From JAMXLO01 sp963794185 (lineage in GTDB: Bacteria; Pseudomonadota; Alphaproteobacteria; Acetobacterales; Acetobacteraceae), in the NCBI GenBank assembly GCA_963794185.1, contig CAWCDM010000125.1:46103-110102 (forward strand): 64,000 nt of DNA. Reading direction: 5' to 3'. Of the stretch, positions 28,772-38,063 are shown in pieces. Each line of letters begins with the position of its first letter. Position 1 is the first letter of the stretch. The notes beneath the pieces were generated by a model that saw only the letters and a list, made by a program, of their open reading frames with translations, had not been told where the DNA came from and searched no databases. The translations under genes were made by a program, and so were the position numbers.

Positions 28772-29614
28772 ATGAAGGTCGCTGAGGTTCGCGAGAAAGC
28801 GTTCGCGATGCCGTTGAACGACCCGGCCTATCCGAAAGGGCCATACAAATTCTACAATCGCGAGTTCGTGGTCATCACCTACCGCACCGACATCGAGAAG
28901 CTGCGCGAGGTGGTGCCGGAGCCGCTGGAAGTGGCCGCCGACACGGTCGCCTACGAGTTCATCCGCATGCCGGATTCAACGGGCTTCGGCGACTATACCG
29001 AAACCGGCCAGGTCATCCCGGTGCGCTTCCGGGCGCAGGACGGCACGGTGCAGGAGGGCGGCTACGTGTATGCCATGTACCTGGATGACAATTCGCCGAT
29101 CGCCGGAGGGCGCGAGATCTGGGGATTTCCAAAGAAGCTGGCCAGTCCCAGGATCTAACAAGAAAAGGGGAAGAGTTTGCTCCCAACAGCCCGTTGTCGG
29201 GGAATTTTTCATACAGGGCGGGTCGGCGAGCGGCCGGTGTGGAACTCGCATGAAAGCGAGACCGTCGTCTGCACGCTGCACTACGGCTCGGCGCTCTGCG
29301 TGTCGGCCACAATGGGCTACAAGCATCATGAACTCGATCCGGCGCCATTGTTGAAGAGTCTCGCCCGGCCGAATTTCATGATCAAGATCATCCCACATGT
29401 GGACTGCACACCGCGCATCTGCGAGCTGGTACGCTATTACTGCGAAGACATCACGGTGAAGGGAGCCTGGCCGGGGCCTGCCGCCATCCAGCTGTTCGAG
29501 CATGCGATGTGCGATGTCGCACGGCTGCCGGTTCGAGACGTGGTCTCCGCCAGCCACTTTGTCACCGATCTAACACTCAGCCTGGGTACCGTGGTTTTTG
29601 ATTACCAGAAATAG
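28772..29614 (+). pseudogene. adc: Acetoacetate decarboxylase split by an insertion of roughly 100 bp
   Basis: The 5' part starts at an ATG with GGGAGG upstream and reads to GGREIWGFPKKLASPRI, then meets TAA. Family sequence resumes about 100 bp later at HESETVVCTLHYGSALCVSA. It continues through GYKHHELDPAPLLKSLARP and PHVDCTPRICELVRYYC to the stop at 29614. The intervening 29156-29253 matches nothing in the family and carries the stop. Acetoacetate decarboxylase converts acetoacetate to acetone and CO2, with its Schiff-base lysine in the GFPKKLA segment. The gene sits between the patatin and hydroxybutyrate dehydrogenase genes. The inserted piece has no obvious terminal repeats. Confidence 0.85.
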
Positions 29615-29654
29615 CCAACCCAATCCGCGCAGCAGCCTGAAAGGAAACTTCGCA

Positions 29655-30437
29655 ATGGCTCGTTTTGATGGAAAGATCGCGATCGTCACCGGTGCTGCCA
29701 GCGGCATCGGCAAGGAGATCGCGCTGCGCTTCGCAGCCGAGGGCGGCATTCCGGTGATTGCCGATCTCAATCTCGAAGCTGCCGATGCCGTCGCGCGGGA
29801 GATCAAGGGAAAGGGTTCCGATGCATTCGCGGTGGCAATGAACGTCGTGGACGATGCCGCGGTCGAACAGGGTGTTGCCGATACCATGGCAAAATATGGT
29901 CGCATCGATGTGCTGGTCAGCAACGCCGGGATTCAGATCGTCAAGCCGATCGTCGATTTTCCCTTCGCCGACTGGAAGCGTCTGCTGGCGATCCATCTGG
30001 ATGGGGCGTTTTTGACCACCAAGGCCTGCCTGAAGCACATGTACGCGGCCAAGGCCGGCAGCGTGATCTACATGGGCTCGGTGCACTCGAAAGAGGCGTC
30101 CGTGCTGAAGGCGCCCTATGTCACCGCCAAGCATGGGCTGATCGGGCTGTGCAAGGTGGTCGCCAAGGAGGGCGCGGAATACAACGTGCGCGCCAACGTG
30201 GTCTGCCCCGGCTTCGTGCGCACGCCGCTGGTGGACAAGCAGGTCCCCGAACAGGCAAAGGAACTTGGCATCAGCGAAGACGAGGTGATCAGGCACGTTA
30301 TGCTGAAGGACACGGTGGACGGCCAATTTACCACCACGGACGACGTCGCCGACGCGGTACTGTTCTTCGCCGGCGCGCGCAGCAATGCGCTGACCGGCCA
30401 GTCGATGGTTGTAAGCCACGGGTGGTTCATGCAGTAG
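29655..30437 (+). CDS. bdhA: 3-hydroxybutyrate dehydrogenase (SDR family)
   Basis: A 260-aa classical SDR that reversibly oxidises D-3-hydroxybutyrate to acetoacetate with NAD. The cofactor loop is TGAASGIGKE, followed by NAG. The catalytic serine is in YMGSVHSKEAS and the Tyr/Lys pair in YVTAKHGLIGLCK. The segment CPGFVRTPLVDKQVPEQAKE is characteristic of BdhA. The ATG at 29655 begins MARFDGKIAIVTG and lies 40 bp after the broken adc gene. It is the only intact member of the ketone-body/PHB cluster here, so acetoacetate made by it would have to enter other pathways. Confidence 0.92.
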   Translation: MARFDGKIAIVTGAASGIGKEIALRFAAEGGIPVIADLNLEAADAVAREIKGKGSDAFAVAMNVVDDAAVEQGVADTMAKYGRIDVLVSNAGIQIVKPIVDFPFADWKRLLAIHLDGAFLTTKACLKHMYAAKAGSVIYMGSVHSKEASVLKAPYVTAKHGLIGLCKVVAKEGAEYNVRANVVCPGFVRTPLVDKQVPEQAKELGISEDEVIRHVMLKDTVDGQFTTTDDVADAVLFFAGARSNALTGQSMVVSHGWFMQ

Positions 30438-30768
30438 CGGGTGTTTCTGGAATGCTCGCAGAACGCTGCGGCTGCTCTGCGCGTCCCCGGGGCGGCTACG
30501 CTTTCGTGATGGAGTCGGGCGCTGTGGCGCTTTTCGTTCCAGGGACCCGACGCTGAACGGCCCGTCGCCGGCCGCGAGCGGATCTGTCTCGACTGACTTT
30601 GGCGCGGCTTCTCGGGCCATTCCAGATCGTTCAGTATGAAAGGCCGGAACCCTGGAGCATCATTGGTTTGGTATCGCTTGCTATGCTACGCCTATAACGT
30701 ATGGGTGATGACTAGGCGCAGCTGTCGCCCTACTATGCCCTTTGTCCACAATATTGAGAACAACGCCA
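30438..30768. other. Intergenic region without a recognised gene
   Basis: No supported coding frame. A G+C-rich stretch downstream of bdhA gives way near 30650 to A+T-richer DNA that could hold the promoter of the following small gene. I see no terminator-like hairpin with a T tract. Confidence 0.4.
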
Positions 30769-31032
30769 ATGGAGGAATCAGCGCAAGCCCGCATCGAGGA
30801 ACTGGAAAGGTTGGTATCGGCTCTTCGACACGATCTGCGGGGAGCAATCACGCCGGCTGCCCTTATCGCTGATCGCCTGCGGCAAAATAGCGATCCCGCG
30901 ATCCAACGCTCAGCAGCCAGAATCGCGGAGGTGGTCGAGCGTATTCTGTCAAGATTGACTGCAACTTACGAGCTGGTCCCGCCACGCGGCGGCACAGGAC
31001 CTGTCATCGGAACCGGCGGGCGGCTTGGCTGA
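30769..31032 (+). CDS. Small protein resembling an isolated histidine-kinase phosphoacceptor (DHp) segment
   Basis: An 87-aa protein, MEESAQARIEELERLVSALR followed by HDLRGAITPAALIADRL. The HDLRG..T.A pattern matches the H-box of a sensor kinase dimerisation domain, followed by a second helix (AARIAEVVERILSRL). There is no ATPase domain, receiver or membrane segment. An ATG preceded by AACGCCA begins it, with no strong ribosome-binding site. It could be an orphan phosphotransfer-like helix hairpin or a remnant of a kinase; the C-terminal Gly-rich tail looks unstructured. Confidence 0.55.
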   Translation: MEESAQARIEELERLVSALRHDLRGAITPAALIADRLRQNSDPAIQRSAARIAEVVERILSRLTATYELVPPRGGTGPVIGTGGRLG

Positions 31033-31124
31033 ACCAGGTCGATCGACGATCGGGGTCACGTCATACGATTGAACGGAGACGCTGTTCCGCGTCATGCTTG
31101 CTACATGCTCGAGTGCGGCCGACT

Positions 31125-31325
31125 TCACCACCCCCCGAACCAGACGCCGACACCGTGGACCACGCCGACCGGAAAGAAGGCCGCGGCCGCGATCAGCAGC
31201 GGACGCTCGTCATTTGCGGAGCAGAAGACGATCGACGTGAGCCACGCCGAGTAGGTGAACAGGCCGATCAGCAGGAACGCCACCGCCGTGTTCATATCCA
31301 TTGGCCCATGCCTGCGCCACATCAT
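31125..31325 (-). CDS. Small two-helix membrane protein
   Basis: From the ATG at 31325 (MMWRRHGPMDMNTAV), with GGGAGG six bases upstream, it encodes 66 aa. Two hydrophobic helices are visible: VAFLLIGLFTYSAWLTSIVF and LLIAAAAFFPVGVVHGVGVW. I do not recognise the family. Its ribosome-binding site and membrane pattern support a real gene. Confidence 0.6.
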   Translation of the reverse strand: MMWRRHGPMDMNTAVAFLLIGLFTYSAWLTSIVFCSANDERPLLIAAAAFFPVGVVHGVGVWFGGW

Positions 31326-31387
31326 AGCCTGCCTCCCGTTGACCGATGGCCCAGCATAGCCGTTCGATGGCAATTCGCACAGGTCGC

Positions 31388-32312
31388 TTACGGGGATGGC
31401 TGAGCTCCAACAGGCGGGGCCGCCAGCCGCGCGCCCGGTCTACGACCTGGCGTCCTGGCGGGACTTGGAACCGCGCTTGCCGCCCTGCGAAAGATATTGC
31501 CAATGCCACGCAATGGCGCAGTAACTCTCCAGGAGGTACTGCGATGTATCGCCGCCAATTGGTCTTCCAATGCCCGGTACCTTCCCTCCTCGGTACTCGA
31601 TTGTGGCTTGTCGAACTGCCATGCCTGTACCCCAGGATAATTGCGCCACATCGACCGCGAACAGCCGCCCAGCTGCTTGAACAGACTATCAAGGGCACCA
31701 CGGGAGTAGAGGCTTATATGGCCGTTGTCGGGTCCGACATACCACCAGTCACGACCTGTTACGCGGTCGGTACTCGGCAGTCTGGAACGCAAAGGCGCCA
31801 CCTGGTTTCAACATGCCGCGGATTGCCCGGAACGTTTCAGCCGGGGTCGGGATATGCTCCATCACCTCGCATGCCACGACGATGTCGAATTTCCGATCGA
31901 CCTTTGGCAGAAAGTAGTCAGCGCCAAACTTCGGTGTGACGATGTCAGTGCCCCACGCGTCAAGCTGCAGGTTCCTGCGGCAGGTTTCGACGAACGTTCC
32001 CATACCACAACCGAAATCAAGGATTTCGAGCTTGTCTGGTGGCCGCTGCACGAGCTGGTTGGCTAGCAGAACGAGACGCAGAGTCTCCGAGACCCGGCCG
32101 TACCAGTCGGGATCCTGGTCAGTCCAATACAACTCGTCATATATCTCGGTGTGGTCTGCGGCGTCCAGGAGAGTGGAGAAGCAAAAACCACATTCGCTGC
32201 ATAGGTAATAGGAACAGTCGTCGGGAAGATCGGGAATCGGATGCCCGGTTTTTTTGGACTTCGGAATCCGAAATGTCTCTGGTGAAGGCGCACCACAAAT
32301 CTTGCATGCCAT
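31388..32312 (-). pseudogene. Class I SAM-dependent methyltransferase with N-terminal zinc-binding segment, one indel
   Basis: It begins MACKICGAPSPETFRIPKS with two CxxC pairs (CKICG and CSECGFCF), then the SAM-binding motif LEILDFGCGMGTFVETCR and FDIVVACEVMEHI. After AFQTAEY the frame shifts at about 31769; removing one G from TCGGTACTC continues it as DRVTGRDWWYVGPDNGHISL. The C-terminal sequence LAAIHRSTSWRVTAPLRG is a phrase common in surface-polysaccharide glycosyltransferases and methyltransferases. It diverges from the GT4-GT9 gene, so it probably modifies a cell-surface glycan or sugar nucleotide. It is intact if the indel is a consensus error. Confidence 0.82.
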
Positions 32313-32659
32313 GCTATTTATCACGCCCGTACTCCACGTTTCCGGACCCAATGTCCGCCGCAATTTGCGATGCCCCGTCAGCCGGCGGCCTAACCAAATG
32401 TTCCGTGGAACACAACGCTGCCGCTCGATACGGCATCGCCAAGGAGACGTCAAGGTGGCGCAATGATGCTCGCCATCACCTTTTTTTGCGCTGGACCGTT
32501 GACCGATCCAAACTGGTATATCTGGCTTCCCCCCGACCTCCGGGATTGCCAACGTACCAATCATTGCCTGCGCCTGCGCCGATGCGCACGCCATGAAACA
32601 AGGCCCCCAGTACAAATTCTGAATGTGGCACAGACATCGACCGAGGACCGAACAACACG
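32313..32659. other. Divergent intergenic region
   Basis: The gap separates the leftward methyltransferase from the rightward glycosyltransferase, so it should hold promoters for both. It has no supported coding frame and is visibly less G+C-rich than most of the window. No operator-like palindrome stood out. Confidence 0.4.
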
Positions 32660-35188
32660 ATGCGACCAGACGATACTGACGATGCGTACGACGGGCACTT
32701 CGACGTGACCAGAATTCTGCTCGACGGGTCGCTGCTGTTCCAGGCGGAACAGACTGGAATTGGATCCTACCCGCGCGCAGTCGCCGACGTGCTGCAGGCA
32801 GCCGGTGCACGGGTGGATCTGCTGTTGAGCGGCAGGGCACGGGCCCTGAAGGACGTGCCGGGGATCACAATGGCCACCCAGGTGTTTGGCCGAATGCCAC
32901 AACGCTCGCTCCGGATGAAGGCTCTCGGCATGCTGTGGCGCACCCGCTTCGGATACCGTCCCCGCCTGAACGCATATCCGGTGCCGGTCGAGGGCATGGC
33001 CCTCGACACCCTGGAGCCGCGCCTGCCGAAGCATGATGCGTTGTTCAACGCAAACGAGGTTCGCGATCATGCCCACATGGTCTTCGCGCGGCGTGGCGTG
33101 TTCACCGAGATCAACCTCGAGCAGCACTTCAGCGCAATGCATTGGACAGGACCGGTGCCAATAGCGGCACGCGGCATGCCGAACATCTATACGGTGCACG
33201 ATCTCATTCCGCTGCGTTTTCCGCATTTCGGGGTGGATATCGGCGGGCGTGCGGCGCGGTTGCATGCGATGATCGCGCGACGGGCCGATCACGTCATCAC
33301 CACGTCCGAACGCTCACGTGAGGATCTCGTGTCGATTCTTGGTCTGCCCGATGAGCGCATCAGCGTCGTCTATCAACACTCGGTGCCGCCGCCATTGTTG
33401 CGGCAGGAGGACGCGGAACGGCTCGTCTCCGACATCTATGGTGCCGAGCCAGGACAATACGCGTTCTTTTGCGGTGCGATGGAGCCGAAGAAGAACCTGT
33501 ACCGATTGATCGAGGCATTCACGCTCGCGAATACCGGTCAGCAATTGTTGCTCGCCGGCCCTCAGGGCTGGCTGAACGATGACGTGCGGGAGCTGATCGC
33601 GCGACTGCGCACGACCACTGTGCCCGGCATCGACAAGCCATTGGTGCAGCATCTCGGTTATCTGCCGCGGCGCCATGTCACAGCTCTGATTCAGTGCTGT
33701 TCATTCTTCGCCTTTCCGTCGGTCTATGAGGGCTTCGGGTTGCCGGTGCTGGAAGCGATGCAGGTTGGTGTGCCCGTGCTCACATCGACCGGCGGTTCGC
33801 TGCCTGAAGTCGCGGGCGATGCGGCCGTGCTGGTGAACCCGCTCGATATCCCCGGGATGATGCGCGAGATTCGCGACCTGGCATTGGATTGGGGAAAGCG
33901 TGCCGAGCTGGCCGCGATGGGGAAACAACAGGCCGAGAGATTTTCGTTCACTGCCCATGTAAACCAGATGGCGGCAGCCTATCGCCGGCTCGGCATTGCT
34001 CTCACACCGGTCGCCACCCGGAAGAAGCCATCCCGCGCACCGGCTGTTCGCGACCTGGAGGCGCCGTCGGAACGCGCCGCGCCGGTGCGCATTGCGCCGC
34101 CGGGCACACGCTACGGTTCCTATGACATCGCCGCGGCACGCCGCGCGCAGCGCATCGACGGTCTGGCCCTGATCTTCTTCATGGGACTTGGTGACTATCT
34201 GATCGCCACGCCGATGCTCGAGGCGCTGCGCCAGACCCATGCCGACCTGCCGATCTACGCCTATGCCTCAAGCACCCTCGATGAGGTCAATTCGCCTCTG
34301 CTGGCCGGGATGCTGCGTGGCAATCCCAACGTGGACCGGGTCTTCGTCTATCGAGGAGAACCAAAGAAATACTGGCTGGAAGAACCAGGAAAGCACTGGA
34401 AGGATTACGACTTCAGCGACGCGGTCAAGGACATACCGGCGAATTTCCTGATCCTGCCGGTGCTCTATAATGATACCGACCGGATGGTTCCGCATCGGGT
34501 GGCGTCGCTGCTGCAGACTTTCGGACTGCCGCAGATCTTGCCGGCGCCGCGGCCGATACTCTATCCTGAACCGCTGACCGAACCCGCACAAGCCATCCTG
34601 CAAGATGTCCGTCGACGCGCGGCATCTCGCGATATTCGTGGCATCGTCTGCTGTCATTTCGACGTTCGTTCGTCGGGCTATGTCTATCCCTATGCCGAAA
34701 GGCTCGTTCTCGGTCTGATCGCGGCGGGATACTTCGTCGTGTCGTTCTCGCAACTCGATCTTGCGGATGCCGGCCTACGCGTGGTTGACGTGACGACGGT
34801 CACGCCGAACGATACAGCCGGCATGCTGACCGCTCTGAAATCCGACGCCACCCCACTCCGTATGATCACCGTGAATTCCATGTTGTGGGCAATGTCGGGG
34901 GCGTTGAACATTCCGAACCTTGGACTGCAGAACGTACTCGACCCTGCGATGCATCAGCTCCTTTACCAAAACATCTCCGTGATCACGAACCGTCGCCACA
35001 AGCTGATTGCGCCCGAACGACAGTTCATGGCGCCCGCCAACAGGTTTACCGAGCAGCAATCGGCCTCGGGTTTGACATTTGTAAACTATCAGGTGCGCTT
35101 TGTCCTTGAGTGCTTCAGTCAGTTCGTCCGAGAATCAATAGCATCATTGCCTGAGACTACGATTTTCCCAGATTATCGTCCGGAATAA
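32660..35188 (+). CDS. Two-domain glycosyltransferase: GT4 fused to a GT9 (heptosyltransferase)-like domain
   Basis: An 842-aa protein. Residues 15-450 form a GT4 (GT-B) enzyme: TGIGSYPRAVADVL, VYTVHD-type NIYTVHDLIPLRFP, FFCGAMEPKKNLYRLIEAF and the nucleotide-sugar motif SVYEGFGLPVLEAMQVG near residue 355. After a Pro/Arg-rich linker, residues 500-840 resemble an LPS heptosyltransferase-like GT9 domain, opening LIFFMGLGDYLIATPMLEAL. Neighbouring genes also suggest surface-polysaccharide synthesis. The protein could add two successive sugars. Whether the GT9 half is catalytic is unclear, because its usual donor-binding motifs are weak. The start ATG at 32660 is not preceded by a clear ribosome-binding site; an upstream-shortened start is possible. 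Confidence 0.82.
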   Translation: MRPDDTDDAYDGHFDVTRILLDGSLLFQAEQTGIGSYPRAVADVLQAAGARVDLLLSGRARALKDVPGITMATQVFGRMPQRSLRMKALGMLWRTRFGYRPRLNAYPVPVEGMALDTLEPRLPKHDALFNANEVRDHAHMVFARRGVFTEINLEQHFSAMHWTGPVPIAARGMPNIYTVHDLIPLRFPHFGVDIGGRAARLHAMIARRADHVITTSERSREDLVSILGLPDERISVVYQHSVPPPLLRQEDAERLVSDIYGAEPGQYAFFCGAMEPKKNLYRLIEAFTLANTGQQLLLAGPQGWLNDDVRELIARLRTTTVPGIDKPLVQHLGYLPRRHVTALIQCCSFFAFPSVYEGFGLPVLEAMQVGVPVLTSTGGSLPEVAGDAAVLVNPLDIPGMMREIRDLALDWGKRAELAAMGKQQAERFSFTAHVNQMAAAYRRLGIALTPVATRKKPSRAPAVRDLEAPSERAAPVRIAPPGTRYGSYDIAAARRAQRIDGLALIFFMGLGDYLIATPMLEALRQTHADLPIYAYASSTLDEVNSPLLAGMLRGNPNVDRVFVYRGEPKKYWLEEPGKHWKDYDFSDAVKDIPANFLILPVLYNDTDRMVPHRVASLLQTFGLPQILPAPRPILYPEPLTEPAQAILQDVRRRAASRDIRGIVCCHFDVRSSGYVYPYAERLVLGLIAAGYFVVSFSQLDLADAGLRVVDVTTVTPNDTAGMLTALKSDATPLRMITVNSMLWAMSGALNIPNLGLQNVLDPAMHQLLYQNISVITNRRHKLIAPERQFMAPANRFTEQQSASGLTFVNYQVRFVLECFSQFVRESIASLPETTIFPDYRPE

Positions 35189-35383
35189 GATGCCAGGCAA
35201 ACCCGTCGAACGACAGCTCGATCCGAAGGGCCGGACTTCTACAGTTCGTGTGAAAGTGATGCGTCGCACATGACCTGGCACGCTGGGGAACCTACTAGCT
35301 CCAGCATATTCCGTCTGCCGCTTGCGAGCTCGAAACACGCCGAATGATACAATTGTCAGTATGTTGGCTCCAGCTATCATTGG

Positions 35384-36364
35384 CTATCTGATCGGATAAT
35401 CGCGCGCAACCACAATGTTACAAAGTTCCACGGTCTTCAAGGCCTCATCTGTCAATTCAGTTAGGGAAGAATCGTGTTCGATCTTCCAGAACTGAAAGCC
35501 ATCACCCCTCAATTCTGCGATGAAATGGCCGACATCCCTGCGATCGGACATCATCCCGACACCCCACTCCATGCAGATCCTGATTGCTGGCGAACGATGC
35601 AAGACTTGTCGAGCTCCTTCCAGAATGAGTGGTTCAGCGCCCTCGGCATCGATTCGAATCAGGTCCACCGGGTCCTCACCAACCACATCGTCGAGGCGCA
35701 CCATGGGCACGGTCAACTTCATTGTGTCCTCGGCATAGGCGTGGACATCGACCAGCAGATGCCCGCTTCCGCTCTGATGCCGCCACGCGGCAAATTGTGC
35801 CGTTCCGGATTCATTACCGGCTGCGGCAGCGTGCACGGTAACCCTGGGCGCGTAGCCGTTGAACCAGACCGATCGTGTCAGCAGCCGAGCGATTCGCGGA
35901 TTTGCCTCGAAACTGTCGAGCCGGCCAGTTTCGCCAATCAACGATGCCATGATGAGCGTATAGTATCCGTGATTGGCTCCGACGTCGATTACCCTGTCAC
36001 CTGTACTGACCAAGCGGCGCACGAGCTTGTCAGTCCACATCTCCCAAAAGCCATTTGCGATTAGCTGTGAGCCCATTTCCTCGTCGGCCGGGTCCACATA
36101 TATGAAATGGCCATCATATAGTTGGGTCAACGCAACGTCCGGCGAAAGATATGCATAAAGTCGTGGTACCACTGGACGCACAAGTGCCGGTGTCGGCGCA
36201 GGCGGTTCGGTCGGTCGCATGTCGGCGGAATTGGGCGCGCGTGCACCGGGTAGGCCTGCCAGTCTAGCATCGACCAGCGCCGCGACTCTACGGTCAACTG
36301 CCGCGCGAATCGGTGCGATCACTGGACGCAGGCACGTACGCAATACTCTCTCTAGCCGCATCAT
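35384..36364 (-). CDS. FkbM-family methyltransferase
   Basis: A 326-aa SAM-dependent methyltransferase. Motif I is DRVIDVGANHGYYTLIMASL, and SFEANPRIARLLTRSVWFNG and VDLIRIDAEGAEPLILEGA follow, the signature of the FkbM family. The first 90 residues are a helical/Pro-rich extension. Such enzymes O-methylate sugars or polyketides; near glycosyltransferases a sugar target is likely. The frame is intact. The DNA is less G+C-rich than the housekeeping genes, as in other surface-polysaccharide loci, which may reflect horizontal transfer. Confidence 0.85.
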   Translation of the reverse strand: MMRLERVLRTCLRPVIAPIRAAVDRRVAALVDARLAGLPGARAPNSADMRPTEPPAPTPALVRPVVPRLYAYLSPDVALTQLYDGHFIYVDPADEEMGSQLIANGFWEMWTDKLVRRLVSTGDRVIDVGANHGYYTLIMASLIGETGRLDSFEANPRIARLLTRSVWFNGYAPRVTVHAAAAGNESGTAQFAAWRHQSGSGHLLVDVHAYAEDTMKLTVPMVRLDDVVGEDPVDLIRIDAEGAEPLILEGARQVLHRSPAIRICMEWGVGMMSDRRDVGHFIAELRGDGFQFWKIEHDSSLTELTDEALKTVELCNIVVARDYPIR

Positions 36365-36732
36365 TCATTCAATCCTGCAGAGGCACATGGATCACGTATA
36401 CAAGCGGGCAGACAGGTCATCTCGTATCTCATACGAAGCCCGCCATGCAGGCATGGCTTTCATCCGGACGAAACGCAAGGCCTTGCCTCAATTGCTCTAC
36501 GTCGAAGGGGCGATACTCACAATCCGAGCAGTGAAACCTTGAACGAGGCTAGCCGCTTGCGTGCGGCTGCGCTAGAGTTCCTGGTATTCCCCGCCCTCAA
36601 GACCTGCACGACTTCGACCGTATCGAACGGTTCATGGTGGACGCCAGGCGGTAGCGTTGAGTGGGGGGCTGGCTTGCAGCCAGGATCGTGGAGGCCGATT
36701 CTGTCGTCAACCGTCGCAAGTGCCAGACCGTC
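36365..36732. other. Divergent intergenic region
   Basis: Between the leftward FkbM gene and the rightward HEAT-repeat gene. Frames here are short or mirror neighbouring sequence and carry no recognisable protein. Promoters for both genes should lie in it. Confidence 0.4.
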
Positions 36733-37536
36733 ATGCCACACAGACAGCTTGATCTTTTTGATGCCGCCGGGTTCCGCCCGGATTGCACGGTTCCGGCCGA
36801 GACCGAACGGGTTCGCCTGACGCCGACCGCACTCGACGACGACGCACTGATTGCCGCGATTCCCAGGGCCTCGCTCGCTGATTGCCACGACCTCGCGGCG
36901 GAGGCCGGGCGGCGGCGTCTGACGCGCGCCGTACCGGCACTGGAGGCGCTCTGCCGACGCTTCAAGGGCTTCGGCATGGAACACGCCATACCCGAGCAGA
37001 TCGCTGCGCTTCAGGGTCTCGCCGCGATCGGTGGCCGCGACTCGGCGCAAGCCGTGGCGCGAATCATCGTTGACCAGATTGTGCAGGGACCCGGCCTGCG
37101 GGCCACCGTCGAAGTGGCCGCGGAGATCGGCGCGAATCTTCCCTCGGTTGTCGTTGCGTCGCTGCTCCGCCATCCCAATCCCGAGATCCGCGCCAGCGCG
37201 TGTCGCTGCGCCCGACCCGGTCCGGAGACCATTGCTCTGATGATCGAACTGCTCGGCGACCTCAATGGCTTCGTTGCCACCGCAGCGGCTTGCTCGCTCG
37301 GTCGCATGGGCCGGATAGAGGGCCGGCCTGCGCTTGCCCTTCTGTTGCGTCAGGCCCCTTCGGTCGAGGTGATCGACGCCGCATCCGTGCTAGCCGATGA
37401 AGAATGCCTCGTTCTTCTCGGACGTGTCGCGCGGACCAGGCCAGATTTGGCTGACGCCGTGATCGCGTCGCTTGAGAGCCTCGACGATCCGCGAGCAACG
37501 CAAATCGCGGCAGCCGCGCGGCGAGGACGCCAATGA
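36733..37536 (+). CDS. HEAT-repeat protein
   Basis: The ATG at 36733 begins MPHRQLDLFDAAGFRPDC. The 267-aa product consists of alpha-helical pairs of HEAT/PBS-lyase type: DSAQAVARIIVDQIVQGP, PSVVVASLLRHPNPEIRASA, ALMIELLGDLNGFVATAAAC and PDLADAVIASLESLDDPRA. There are no membrane segments. Such proteins usually act as scaffolds, or as chromophore lyases in phycobilin biology; nothing here points to the latter. It precedes the lipoprotein gene by 75 bp. Confidence 0.75.
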   Translation: MPHRQLDLFDAAGFRPDCTVPAETERVRLTPTALDDDALIAAIPRASLADCHDLAAEAGRRRLTRAVPALEALCRRFKGFGMEHAIPEQIAALQGLAAIGGRDSAQAVARIIVDQIVQGPGLRATVEVAAEIGANLPSVVVASLLRHPNPEIRASACRCARPGPETIALMIELLGDLNGFVATAAACSLGRMGRIEGRPALALLLRQAPSVEVIDAASVLADEECLVLLGRVARTRPDLADAVIASLESLDDPRATQIAAAARRGRQ

Positions 37537-38060
37537 AACTTCAGAGGTTGTAAGACCGACAGCATGACCGTTTGCACCAACCGGCTTCGGCCGACCAATG
37601 TCGCAAACTCAATGCACGCCGTTTGGAATGCGTGCCGTGTTCTCGCGTGCCTGATGCTGTTCGCCTGTTCGGGGCCTCCGGCTGTCGTGCTCGACACACC
37701 AACCGGACCGGTGCCGCTGAACTCGCCCACGCCCGCCATGCCAGACGGTCTGGCGGCCCCGCCACCAGGCCTGGAGCCTTCGTCGCCGCCTCCCGCTCGG
37801 GGCATAAGTCGCGACGGCACCTATACTGGCACCGCGACCGTGCTGGACACCGGCGGAGGTCTGTGTACTGACGCGCGCACGGTCTCCGGCTTTGCCGTGC
37901 GGGGAAAGTCTGCACGGTTCGGCGGATTTCGTGGCACGATCGCCGCCGATGGCGGCTTGCAGATGGTCTACGGACAGGACTGGATCGTTGGCCAATTCGA
38001 AGGTGCCACTTTTCGCGGCCAACTGGATATCCTGGGCAGATTTGGTTCGCCCGGCTGCAC

Positions 38061-38063
38061 CTA
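38061..38063 (+). repeat. Putative 3-bp target-site duplication, left copy (CTA)
   Basis: CTA lies at the end of the uninterrupted lipoprotein sequence; the second copy is at 39698-39700. Removing one copy together with 38064-39697 restores codon TAT and the reading frame. Confidence 0.6.
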
